Shown: in pieces, positions 1 through 6,832 of the stretch
How the letters are laid out: each line of letters begins with the position of its first letter
Position numbering within the stretch: position 1 is the first letter of the stretch
NCBI GenBank assembly: GCA_964594665.1
Contig: CAZQNY010000084.1
Coordinates: 1 to 13,960, forward strand
Direction of reading: 5' to 3'
Source of the DNA: BM520 sp964594665
GTDB taxonomy: Bacteria; Bacteroidota; Bacteroidia; Bacteroidales; BM520
DNA: 13,960 nt
Position numbers and translations under genes: made by a program
Notes under the pieces: model-generated
What the model was told of the DNA's origin: nothing
Database searches by the model: none
What the model saw: the letters and a program-made list of their open reading frames with translations, nothing else

Positions 1-561
1 CTCTCCCTTCCCTGCCGTTTCCACAATCTCATCAATCCTTCTTTTACGGGTTTCCTCCCTTTTTGCTGTTGCGATCCATCCCAACATTGATCTTCTGAGC
101 ATTTTCTTTTGCTCCTGAAAAAACAGTTTTGATCCCGGCACTCGTTCAAAGGCCAATTCAAGATCTTCCGGAATTTCAAGCCGTTCAGCGCTATCAAAAA
201 TTGTCCAGTTGCCATTCTCTTTCGCTATCTCCACACATTTCAAACCTGCCGTGGTCATCATTCCTGCTTCCAAAAGCTCAATCACCTTATCTTTGTTGAT
301 CTTCGACCACATACTTTGGGGTTTGCGGGGTGAATAATACTGCTGGTACTTCTCGTGGTCGATGGTTTTTGCCAGGCTGTCGATCCAGCCGAAACAGAGT
401 GCCTGATCAACCGCCTCACTCCATGAAAGGTTCCCCTTTCCGGAGCTCTTTTTATAGATCACCAGCCACACTCCCTTTTCTGTGGTATGATGCAGTTCAA
501 GCCAGTCTCTCCATTCGGCTTCGTTAGCGGGACAGAATTGGGAAATCTGGTTTTTCAACAT
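1..561 (-). CDS. YdeI/OmpD-associated family protein (3' end cut by window edge)
   Basis: The frame is open from an ATG at 561 to the window edge, giving 187 residues without a stop. The family is usually about 190-200 aa, so little is missing. Recognisable family features are the N-terminal AEWRDWLELHH, then GVWLVIYKK (about 30-38), the strongly conserved SEAVDQALCFGWIDS (about 48-62), the YYSPRKPQSMWSK block (75-87), and a C-terminal K/R-rich helix ending in LGWIATAKREETRKRRI. This matches proteins annotated YdeI/OmpD-associated, whose biochemical role is not established. The start overlaps the 3' end of the upstream XRE gene by 38 nt, which suggests co-transcription. A GGAGAA Shine-Dalgarno-like sequence lies 4 nt before the ATG, inside the XRE coding sequence. 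Family call is fairly sure; function unknown. Confidence 0.82.
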   Translation of the reverse strand, partial: MLKNQISQFCPANEAEWRDWLELHHTTEKGVWLVIYKKSSGKGNLSWSEAVDQALCFGWIDSLAKTIDHEKYQQYYSPRKPQSMWSKINKDKVIELLEAGMMTTAGLKCVEIAKENGNWTIFDSAERLEIPEDLELAFERVPGSKLFFQEQKKMLRRSMLGWIATAKREETRKRRIDEIVETAGKGE

Positions 562-1090
562 ACGCTTCTCCATTATAATGAACGTGTTTCTCTATCTCTT
601 CCCGCCAACTCTCGTCATCACCAATAAGTTTATTCAATTTACCACGAAAATAAACATCATACCAAATTTCGGAATTAAACCCATTAACGCCCACAAAAGC
701 TATTTCCGAATGAATCATCAGTTTTTTCATGAATTCATCGGTCGGATCGCGGTGATCATTTATCACCTGACTCAGATGTGCCGGGGTAACTTCGATAGCA
801 TCTGCAAACATGCTTCTTTTTGGATAAATAATATCAATATAGGCAGCGAGATAGTCGGAAAGTCTTTTTTGCTTCAACTCCTCTTCCGTTTGATTAAAAC
901 CTTCCATTCTGTGTTTCAGACGCATTAGCATTCCTGTTTTAATCTGCTCTTTTGTAACTTTCTTATAGCGCTCTCTGCGGGCCTCCATTAGTAATATTGA
1001 ATCCATATCTCGCTCATCCTGAGACTGATACCTGGAATCAATGGCAAACTCAGTATCAGGAATTTCCAGATTATTTTTTTTCCGTGTCAT
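524..1090 (-). CDS. XRE/HTH-domain protein, putative antitoxin of a GNAT-XRE pair
   Basis: A 188-residue soluble protein. The N-terminal about 60 residues are charged and probably helical or flexible (RDMDSILLMEARRERYKKV). The central-C part, about 92-128, reads as a Cro/CI-like helix-turn-helix: FADAIEVTPAHLSQVINDHRDPTDEFMKKLM, with the 'TPAHLSQVIN' recognition-helix pattern typical of XRE regulators. An acidic/aromatic tail follows (about 138-188). Its ATG overlaps the stop of the upstream GNAT-like gene by 4 nt (ATGA), a translational-coupling arrangement, and its own 3' end overlaps the YdeI-like gene. By analogy with HigBA-type modules (effector gene first, XRE second), I infer that it neutralises the partner and represses the promoter at 1553-1584. 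That role is inferred from context, not shown. It could also be a plain transcription factor. Confidence 0.72.
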   Translation of the reverse strand: MTRKKNNLEIPDTEFAIDSRYQSQDERDMDSILLMEARRERYKKVTKEQIKTGMLMRLKHRMEGFNQTEEELKQKRLSDYLAAYIDIIYPKRSMFADAIEVTPAHLSQVINDHRDPTDEFMKKLMIHSEIAFVGVNGFNSEIWYDVYFRGKLNKLIGDDESWREEIEKHVHYNGEAYVEKPDFPILSR

Positions 1091-1548
1091 TTATATTTAT
1101 TTATCAGTTTTATTATCTCATCAAATTCAGCACATAAACTTAATCCATAAACCTCCATACCATATTTCATTATATAATGTTGAGCAAGAACACTTTTAGG
1201 TTTTAAAGAAATACACCCTAAACGATCATACTCATTCAACGCCATTCTTCCCATAAAAGCCAAAAGGTTTCCAGTAATATTATCATATTTCTTTCTTTTC
1301 CCAATATTATCCACAGAGGCTGACAATAATCGAATATGTAATCTCCATTCCCTCGGTATTCGTTCTATTGATATCAAACCCAAAATCTCATTATTATCTA
1401 CGAGAAATAGTTTAAAAACCTCATAATCTATTTCAAGGCTCCAGTCAAAAGAATATTTCTTCTTTGACAGGTGTAAAAGTTCGTCTGTAGCAACCCTTTC
1501 GATCTTCACCTCCAATTTCTCTCCCGACAAAGTATTCACTACAAACAT
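1087..1548 (-). CDS. GNAT-fold N-acetyltransferase-like protein, putative toxin of a GNAT-XRE pair
   Basis: A 153-residue soluble protein. Residues about 72-100 (IRLLSASVDN, then GKRKKYDNITGNLLAF) resemble the acetyl-CoA-binding motif region of small Bacteroidetes GNAT proteins, in which a basic G-K-x-K-K-Y segment precedes the helix. After it come GCISLKPKSVLAQHYIMKYGMEVYG (about 111-135), the usual GNAT C-terminal 'K..L..HY..K.G...YG' pattern. GNAT toxins of known systems acetylate aminoacyl-tRNA, but the substrate here cannot be read from sequence. The gene is first in an operon whose second gene encodes an XRE protein (4-nt ATGA overlap), hence the putative toxin label. No Shine-Dalgarno sequence is visible, and the predicted promoter places the transcript start at or within a few bases of this ATG, so the mRNA may be leaderless. 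Alternative: a protein-modifying acetyltransferase unrelated to TA biology. Confidence 0.66.
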   Translation of the reverse strand: MFVVNTLSGEKLEVKIERVATDELLHLSKKKYSFDWSLEIDYEVFKLFLVDNNEILGLISIERIPREWRLHIRLLSASVDNIGKRKKYDNITGNLLAFMGRMALNEYDRLGCISLKPKSVLAQHYIMKYGMEVYGLSLCAEFDEIIKLINKYK

Positions 1549-1552
1549 TCAC

Positions 1553-1584
1553 CAAAAGTATATAAAGTTTACATAAACTGCAAA
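1553..1584 (-). promoter_or_regulatory. Predicted promoter of the GNAT-XRE-YdeI operon
   Basis: On the minus strand, TTTG (1584-1581) is followed after exactly 20 nt by TACTTTTG (1560-1553). This matches the Bacteroidetes -33/-7 pattern TTTG and TAnnTTTG. A transcript would begin near 1546-1548, coincident with the ATG of the GNAT-like gene. Confidence 0.6.
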
Positions 1585-1593
1585 CTTTGTATA
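1559..1593. promoter_or_regulatory. Candidate operator: 12-bp inverted repeat over the operon promoter
   Basis: TATATAAAGTTT (1559-1570) and AAACTTTGTATA (1582-1593) form an inverted repeat matching at 11 of 12 positions, with an 11-nt spacer. It covers the -33 box, the spacer and the edge of the -7 box of the minus-strand promoter. A binding protein would therefore block RNA polymerase. A third related half-site, CATAAAACGGAAACTTTT (1603-1620), repeats the segment starting at 1572 with a 31-bp shift, about three helical turns. The XRE protein of the same operon is the obvious candidate binder (inference). Confidence 0.55.
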
Positions 1594-1676
1594 AATAATT
1601 TTCATAAAACGGAAACTTTTATATTATTTACGGGCAATAGCGCCACCTGACAACCCGATAAACCAAATACAGTTAA

Positions 1677-1707
1677 GACCTAACAGGAAAATGATACCTG
1701 TCAGGTC
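1677..1707. repeat. REP-like hairpin, copy A
   Basis: Arms GACCTAACAGG (1677-1687) and CCTGTCAGGTC (1697-1707) pair at 10 of 11 positions around the 9-nt loop AAAATGATA. A second, diverged copy lies 69 bp downstream. It is in the divergent intergenic space between the minus-strand operon and leuS, too far from any 3' end to be a terminator. Confidence 0.7.
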
Positions 1708-1745
1708 ATCGCCAACCAGACAACCGCCACCCCTTTGCGCTTCCA

Positions 1746-1776
1746 GACCCGACAGGAGAAAAATACCTGACGGGTC
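1746..1776. repeat. REP-like hairpin, copy B
   Basis: Arms GACCCGACAGG (1746-1756) and CCTGACGGGTC (1766-1776) pair at 10 of 11 positions around the 9-nt loop AGAAAAATA. Relative to copy A, the fifth pair changes from T-A to C-G on both arms, so structure is kept while sequence drifts. Fragments CACCTGACAA (1644-1653) and TACCTGACAA (1781-1790) look like solitary half units on either side. Confidence 0.7.
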
Positions 1777-1800
1777 GTTCTACCTGACAAGCTTTTTTCT

Positions 1801-1808
1801 TACTTTCG
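1801..1808 (+). promoter_or_regulatory. Predicted -7 element of the leuS promoter
   Basis: TACTTTCG fits TAnnTTTG with one mismatch and lies 31 nt before the leuS ATG, giving a leader of about 25 nt. The -33 box is weak (GTTC/TTCT at 1777-1781). The leader has no clear Shine-Dalgarno sequence. Confidence 0.5.
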
Positions 1809-1838
1809 CACACTGTTAATAAAGAAGTTACAAATACC

Positions 1839-4625
1839 ATGGAATACAATCACAAACAAATAGAACAAAAGTGGCAACAGTACTGGGCAGAGAACAAAAC
1901 TTTCAAGGCAGAGAATAAATCTCCAAAACCAAAGTTTTACGTGCTTGATATGTTCCCGTATCCATCAGGAGCAGGCCTCCATGTAGGTCACCCCTTAGGA
2001 TATATCGCATCCGATATCTACGCCCGTTACATGCGCCACAAAGGCTTCAACGTGCTACACCCTATGGGATACGATGCCTACGGACTCCCCGCTGAGCAAT
2101 ACGCCATACAAACCGGTACGCATCCTGCCATTACCACAGAGAAAAACATTGCACGCTACCGTCAGCAGCTCGACCAGATAGGTTTTAGCTACGACTGGGA
2201 CCGCGAGGTGCAAACCTGTGATCATAAATACTATAAATGGACACAATGGACCTTCATTCAGCTGTTCAACTCATGGTACGACAATAAAACCAACAAAGCA
2301 CAGCCCATTGCCAACCTCATCGCTGTTTTCGCAGGCAACGGTAACGCAGGAATTGATGCAGCCTGCGCCGAAACAGAGCCTTTTACTGCCGAAGAGTGGA
2401 ACGCCATGGACGAAAAGGCACAGCAGGAACAGCTTATGAACTACCGCCTCGCTTACCTCGCCGACACATGGGTGAACTGGTGCCCCGAACTCGGTACTGT
2501 GCTCGCCAACGATGAAGTAAAAGACGGCCTCTCAGAACGTGGCGGACACCCCGTAGAACGCAAGAGAATGCGCCAGTGGTCGCTTCGTATCACAGCTTAC
2601 GCACAGCGTATGCTCGACGGCCTCGATACCATCGAATGGTCGGAGTCAATCAAAGAGGTGCAGCGTAACTGGATCGGTCGTTCCGAAGGGGCTTCCGTGA
2701 ACTTCGCCATCGACGGTCACGACGATATCATCGAGGTTTTCACCACCCGCCCTGACACACTCTATGGTGCTACTTTTATGGTGCTGGCTCCTGAACATGA
2801 GCTTATCAACACCATCACCACTGCAGAGCAGAAAGATGAGGTTGATGCATACGTTACATGGGCGAAAAACCGCTCCGAGCGTGAACGTATGACCGAGGTG
2901 AAGAAAGTAACAGGCGTATTTACCGGTGCTTACGGTATCAACCCGCTCACAGGCGAAAAAGTGCCGATCTGGACTGCCGATTACGTGCTTTCCGGTTATG
3001 GTACCGGCGCCATTATGGCCGTTCCTGCCCACGACAGCCGTGACTTCGCTTTTGCCCGTCAGTTTGAGCTTCCCATCATTCAGGTGGTATGTGGTAAGGA
3101 CGATCAGCCTTCTGACCCTGCAACCTGGGACGAATCGTATGATGCCAAAGAAGGTAAAATGATTAACTCAGACATTATCACCGGACTGGAAGTTAAAGAG
3201 GCTATCACTACGATTATTAACCATATTGAAGATCAGAAGTTCGGTTACGGTACCATCAACTACCGTCTCCGTGATGCCATATTCAGCCGCCAGCGTTACT
3301 GGGGCGAGCCTTTCCCTGTATATTACAAAGATGACATCCCATATATGGTGGATGAATCTGAGCTTCCCATACAACTTCCGGAAGTGGATAAATACCTGCC
3401 TACAGAAAGTGGTGAACCGCCATTGGCAAGAGCTGAAAACTGGCATACTCAACACGGTCATCGAATGGAAACCAACACCATGCCCGGCTTTGCAGGTTCC
3501 AGTGGATACTACCTCCGATACATGGATCCGGCAAATGATAACGAGTACTTTTCAAAAGAAGCCGCTGACTACTGGCAGCAGGTAGATTTGTACCTCGGCG
3601 GCGACGAGCACGCCACAGGACACCTCATCTATGCCCGCTTCTGGAATAAGTTCCTCTTCGACATTGGAATCGCACCTAAAGACGAGCCATTTAAGAAGCT
3701 TATCAACCAGGGTAAAATCCAGGGTCGCTCCAACTTCGTGTATCGTATAAACGGTACCAACAAGTTTGTCTCAAAAGGACTGAGAAAAGATTACGAAACC
3801 ACGGCTCTTCATGTGGATATCAACTTTGTTCACAACGACATTCTCGACACAGAGGCATTCAAAAACTGGCGTGAGGAGTATAAAAATGCGGAGTTCATCC
3901 TCGAAGACGAAAAATATATCTGTGGCTGGGAAGTGGAAAAAATGTCCAAGTCGAAATACAATGTTCAGAACCCTGATGAGCTGGTAGAACATTACGGCGC
4001 CGACACACTGCGTCTCTATGAAATGTTCCTCGGACCACTGGAAGCACACAAACCCTGGGATACCAACGGTATTGAAGGCGTATTCCGCTTCCTCAAGAAG
4101 ACCTGGAAACTCTATCACAACGAAAATAACGAGTTCACGGTATCCGATGAAAAGGCTACTCCTGAAGAGCTCAAAGTGCTGCATAAAGCCATTAAGAAAA
4201 TCGAAGACGATATCACTCGCTTCAGCTTTAATACGGCAGTATCAACATACATGATCTGTGTAAATGACCTCTCGGCGCTCAAGTGCAACAAACGTGAGAT
4301 TCTGGAGCCACTGGCGATCCTGCTTTCTCCATACGCATCACACATGGCCGAAGAGCTGTGGCAGCTCCTGGGTCATGAAGGCAGCGTTGAGTATGTGGAC
4401 TTCCCGGAATTCAAAAAAGAATATGTAGAAGAGAACACCTTCGAATACCCTGTATCATTCAATGGTAAGATGCGCTTTAAAATCAAACTGCCTGTTGACA
4501 TGCCGAAGGAAGAAGCCGAGAAAGCCGTTGTAGAAGCTGAAGAAGCACAGAAATGGATTGAAGGAAAAACCATCCGCAAGATCATCGTGGTACCGAAAAG
4601 GATTATTAATGTTGTGGTAGGATAA
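1839..4625 (+). CDS. leuS: Leucyl-tRNA synthetase
   Basis: Cytoplasmic class I synthetase that charges tRNA-Leu with leucine using ATP. It has 928 residues, longer than the roughly 860 of E. coli, and looks complete. The HIGH-type signature is HVGH at 48-51 within PYPSGAGLHVGH, and the KMSKS loop is at 701-705. The CP1 editing domain shows the threonine-rich TTRPDT at 302-307 and GTGAIMAVPAHD at 388-399, whose aspartate is the conserved editing residue, so post-transfer proofreading should be intact. Extra length sits between about 141 and 205 (starting YDNKTNKAQPIANL) and in the segment before KMSKS, about 620-695. Such insertions are typical of Bacteroidetes LeuRS. The C-terminus ends in the tRNA-binding KTIRKIIVVPKRIINVVVG. 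Monocistronic as far as visible: the next gene has its own promoter. Confidence 0.98.
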   Translation: MEYNHKQIEQKWQQYWAENKTFKAENKSPKPKFYVLDMFPYPSGAGLHVGHPLGYIASDIYARYMRHKGFNVLHPMGYDAYGLPAEQYAIQTGTHPAITTEKNIARYRQQLDQIGFSYDWDREVQTCDHKYYKWTQWTFIQLFNSWYDNKTNKAQPIANLIAVFAGNGNAGIDAACAETEPFTAEEWNAMDEKAQQEQLMNYRLAYLADTWVNWCPELGTVLANDEVKDGLSERGGHPVERKRMRQWSLRITAYAQRMLDGLDTIEWSESIKEVQRNWIGRSEGASVNFAIDGHDDIIEVFTTRPDTLYGATFMVLAPEHELINTITTAEQKDEVDAYVTWAKNRSERERMTEVKKVTGVFTGAYGINPLTGEKVPIWTADYVLSGYGTGAIMAVPAHDSRDFAFARQFELPIIQVVCGKDDQPSDPATWDESYDAKEGKMINSDIITGLEVKEAITTIINHIEDQKFGYGTINYRLRDAIFSRQRYWGEPFPVYYKDDIPYMVDESELPIQLPEVDKYLPTESGEPPLARAENWHTQHGHRMETNTMPGFAGSSGYYLRYMDPANDNEYFSKEAADYWQQVDLYLGGDEHATGHLIYARFWNKFLFDIGIAPKDEPFKKLINQGKIQGRSNFVYRINGTNKFVSKGLRKDYETTALHVDINFVHNDILDTEAFKNWREEYKNAEFILEDEKYICGWEVEKMSKSKYNVQNPDELVEHYGADTLRLYEMFLGPLEAHKPWDTNGIEGVFRFLKKTWKLYHNENNEFTVSDEKATPEELKVLHKAIKKIEDDITRFSFNTAVSTYMICVNDLSALKCNKREILEPLAILLSPYASHMAEELWQLLGHEGSVEYVDFPEFKKEYVEENTFEYPVSFNGKMRFKIKLPVDMPKEEAEKAVVEAEEAQKWIEGKTIRKIIVVPKRIINVVVG

Positions 4626-4635
4626 ACAAGTCAAA

Positions 4636-4694
4636 AGCTAATAAATTTGTTAGTAACATTTTAATTAGCTATCTTTGTCCTAAAACAGATAGCT
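4636..4694. promoter_or_regulatory. Nested inverted repeats between leuS and the ATPase gene
   Basis: Two overlapping dyads share the AGCT at 4667-4670. The first pairs AGCTAATAAA (4636-4645) with TTAATTAGCT (4661-4670), 9 of 10 positions, and loops out the -33 box. The second pairs AGCTATCT (4667-4674) with AGATAGCT (4687-4694), a perfect 8-bp arm with a 12-nt loop, and ends directly before the ATG. The first could be an operator. The second overlaps the transcript start and could be an operator or a 5' structure that limits ribosome access. Confidence 0.5.
4646..4677 (+). promoter_or_regulatory. Promoter of the ATPase-DUF3137 operon
   Basis: TTTG (4646-4649), a 20-nt spacer and TATCTTTG (4670-4677) match the Bacteroidetes -33/-7 consensus perfectly. 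The transcript start should fall near 4683-4685, about 10 nt before the ATG, so the leader is very short. Confidence 0.72.
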
Positions 4695-5831
4695 ATGAAA
4701 AATGCTCCTTTTGTTTATGGTAAAATTGCTACATCACCTGACTTCACAGGCAGGGAGATAGAGATACAGCATCTGACAAATAATTTTGAAAACCTTGTCA
4801 ACACGATAATAATATCACCACGCAGATGGGGAAAGAGTTCACTGGTGGCAAAAGTTGCTGAAAACATAGACATTGAAAACAACAATACAATTGTTGTTAA
4901 TATGGATCTTTTCAGCATAAAGAATGAAGAGGAGTTTTATACAACCCTTGCACATCAGGTGCTAAAAAGTAGCGCTACAAAATGGGAAGAATTTGCTGCG
5001 AATGCTAAAAAATTCTTATCACAATTACTGCCCCAAATCACTTTTTCGCCTGATAATCAAAATGAGATTTCATTTGGTGTTGCATGGGAAACATTACAAA
5101 AGCGACCTGATGAAATATTAAATCTGGCTGAAAAAATTGCATTAGATAGAGGCATTAAAATGGTAATTTGTATAGATGAATTTCAAAACATCTCTTCTTT
5201 CGATGAGCCATTAGCATTTCAAAAAAAACTGCGGGCACATTGGCAGAAACATCAAAACACATCGTACTGCCTGTTTGGAAGCAAACGCCATATGCTCCTG
5301 GATGTTTTTACAAATTCATCAATGCCCTTTTACAAATTCGGGGATATTATCTTTCTCGAAAAAATCCCGGAAGAGAAGTGGATCCCTTTTATTGAAAAAC
5401 GTTTTAATGACTCAGGCAAAAAAATAGCTAAAAATCAGGCAAAACAAATAGCAAAACTTGCAGATAATCATCCCTATTACGTTCAACAATTAGCACAACA
5501 AGTTTGGTTTAATATTGAAAAAAAATGTAGCGATGAAGATATTCCGGAGGCTTTTAACAGAATAACTGATCAACTAAGCCTTATTTTTTCTACTGTAATC
5601 AACTCACTAACAAAACCTGAGATATCGTTACTGCATGCTTTAGTAAATAAAGAAGATCATCTCTTTTCTCAAAAGACATTAAAAAAGTATCGATTAGGTG
5701 CATCACCAAATATCGTTCGGTTAAAAAAGAAACTTCTGGAGCGTGAAATCATCAGTATTGAAAATGATGTTATCGTAATACAAGATCCTCTCTTTTCCTA
5801 TTGGCTTGAGAAACGGTATTTTAAACAATAA
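4695..5831 (+). CDS. AAA/STAND-type ATP-binding protein (archaeal-ATPase-like family)
   Basis: A 378-residue soluble ATPase. It opens with FTGREIEI (17-24), the entry motif of ORC/STAND-like P-loop ATPases. The P-loop is SPRRWGKSSL at 41-50, where the GxxxxGK[ST] glycine is replaced by a serine and the loop is arginine-rich, common in this family. Walker B is VICIDEFQ (157-164). A sensor-like segment, YCLFGSKRHML, lies near 192-202. The C-terminal third (about 290-378) looks like a winged-helix module (SLTKPEISLLHALVNKE through LGASPNIVRLKKKLLERE) ending in DPLFSYWLEKRYF. Such proteins are predicted ATP-driven switches, and no specific role can be assigned. The gene is A/T-rich compared with leuS, which may mean transfer. 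It is followed after 14 nt by the DUF3137 gene, so the two are probably co-transcribed. Confidence 0.85.
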   Translation: MKNAPFVYGKIATSPDFTGREIEIQHLTNNFENLVNTIIISPRRWGKSSLVAKVAENIDIENNNTIVVNMDLFSIKNEEEFYTTLAHQVLKSSATKWEEFAANAKKFLSQLLPQITFSPDNQNEISFGVAWETLQKRPDEILNLAEKIALDRGIKMVICIDEFQNISSFDEPLAFQKKLRAHWQKHQNTSYCLFGSKRHMLLDVFTNSSMPFYKFGDIIFLEKIPEEKWIPFIEKRFNDSGKKIAKNQAKQIAKLADNHPYYVQQLAQQVWFNIEKKCSDEDIPEAFNRITDQLSLIFSTVINSLTKPEISLLHALVNKEDHLFSQKTLKKYRLGASPNIVRLKKKLLEREIISIENDVIVIQDPLFSYWLEKRYFKQ

Positions 5832-5845
5832 ATTTTTATTACCTC

Positions 5846-6832
5846 ATGCCCAAAACTCATAACCTCAAAACCCTCTACGATTCCACCCTGAAACCCAGCC
5901 TCAAGGGTATGGAACGCCAGCGCAGAATTGTCCTGCTGTTTCAATTTTTCACACTATTAGCCATCCTGATTGCTCTGTCATTATTGTCAGGTGTCAGGTC
6001 GGAAGTTGGAGCATGGTTTTTTGCCATCTTCGCAACAATATGTATCCTTGTGATTGGTGTTATTACCTATGCCAAACGCATGGCATATCGTGCCAATTTC
6101 AAAGAGAAGGTTGTATCAGAAATCATCAGAATGGTGAACCCTGATTATCACTACGATGCCAATAAGCATATCGCAATAGAAACTGCCAATGCCAGTCAAC
6201 TCTTTAAACGTGATGCCGATAAGATGACCGGCGACGACTATGTTTCGGGCTATGTGAAACGCGTACCATTCGAATTCTCAGAGATCAATCTGGAAAAACG
6301 CAACGGTACAGATGATGACGGAAATCCTGTGTATAAAGATTTCTTCCATGGCCTTTTCTTCACTGCAGACTTCCACAAGCACTTTAATGGCGAGGTATAT
6401 GTCTATCCCGATAAGATGGAGAAGATGCTCGGTAGTGCCGGAACCAAGCTGCAACGATTCTCGAAAAAGGGCGAGCTTGTAAAACTGGAAAACAAAGAGT
6501 TTGAACGTTTCTTTGTGGTGTACGGCACCGATCAGGTGGTGGCACGGTATATCCTCACTCCAAAGATGATGGAAGCGATGGTTAATATCCAGTGCGCAGC
6601 TAATGGCTGGGAGATGATGTTCTCCTTTATTAACGGCAAAGTGTATTGCGCCATTGAAAGTAAAAAACTCTTCTTCGAGCCCAAAATCATACGCTCAGGG
6701 GTCTCCTATTCCGATGTGGAAGAAATTCATAATCTATTCAGCCTTATCGAGGTAATTATTGAGGAGATGAATTTGAATACACGTATCTGGACGAAACCCA
6801 TAGACGACGCATCTCATCACCCGGCGCTGTAG
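5846..6832 (+). CDS. DUF3137 membrane protein
   Basis: A 328-residue protein with two membrane helices near the N-terminus (about 28-49 and 54-75) joined by a very short loop (SGVRSE). A large cytoplasmic domain of about 250 residues follows. Its pattern is that of DUF3137: YVKRVPFEFSEINLEKR, then KDFFHGLFFTADFHK, FNGEVYVYPD, and FERFFVVYGTDQVVARYILTPKMMEAM. Function is unknown. In other bacteria this domain is often encoded beside LemA-family proteins, but no lemA is present here. The ATG lies 14 nt after the ATPase stop, so it is likely the second gene of that operon. The last residues (about DASHHPAL) and the TAG stop are encoded at the edge of a hairpin repeat cluster, so the C-terminus may have been trimmed or altered by repeat insertion. 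Confidence 0.85.
   Translation: MPKTHNLKTLYDSTLKPSLKGMERQRRIVLLFQFFTLLAILIALSLLSGVRSEVGAWFFAIFATICILVIGVITYAKRMAYRANFKEKVVSEIIRMVNPDYHYDANKHIAIETANASQLFKRDADKMTGDDYVSGYVKRVPFEFSEINLEKRNGTDDDGNPVYKDFFHGLFFTADFHKHFNGEVYVYPDKMEKMLGSAGTKLQRFSKKGELVKLENKEFERFFVVYGTDQVVARYILTPKMMEAMVNIQCAANGWEMMFSFINGKVYCAIESKKLFFEPKIIRSGVSYSDVEEIHNLFSLIEVIIEEMNLNTRIWTKPIDDASHHPAL

Noticed and set aside
578..928. 116-codon plus-strand frame
   Set aside because: Antisense to the XRE gene, with low-complexity hydrophobic translation and no promoter or ribosome site.
4623..4660. Intrinsic terminator after leuS
   Set aside because: The dyad there is A/T-rich and has no T-run positioned as a terminator. It overlaps the next promoter and fits an operator better.
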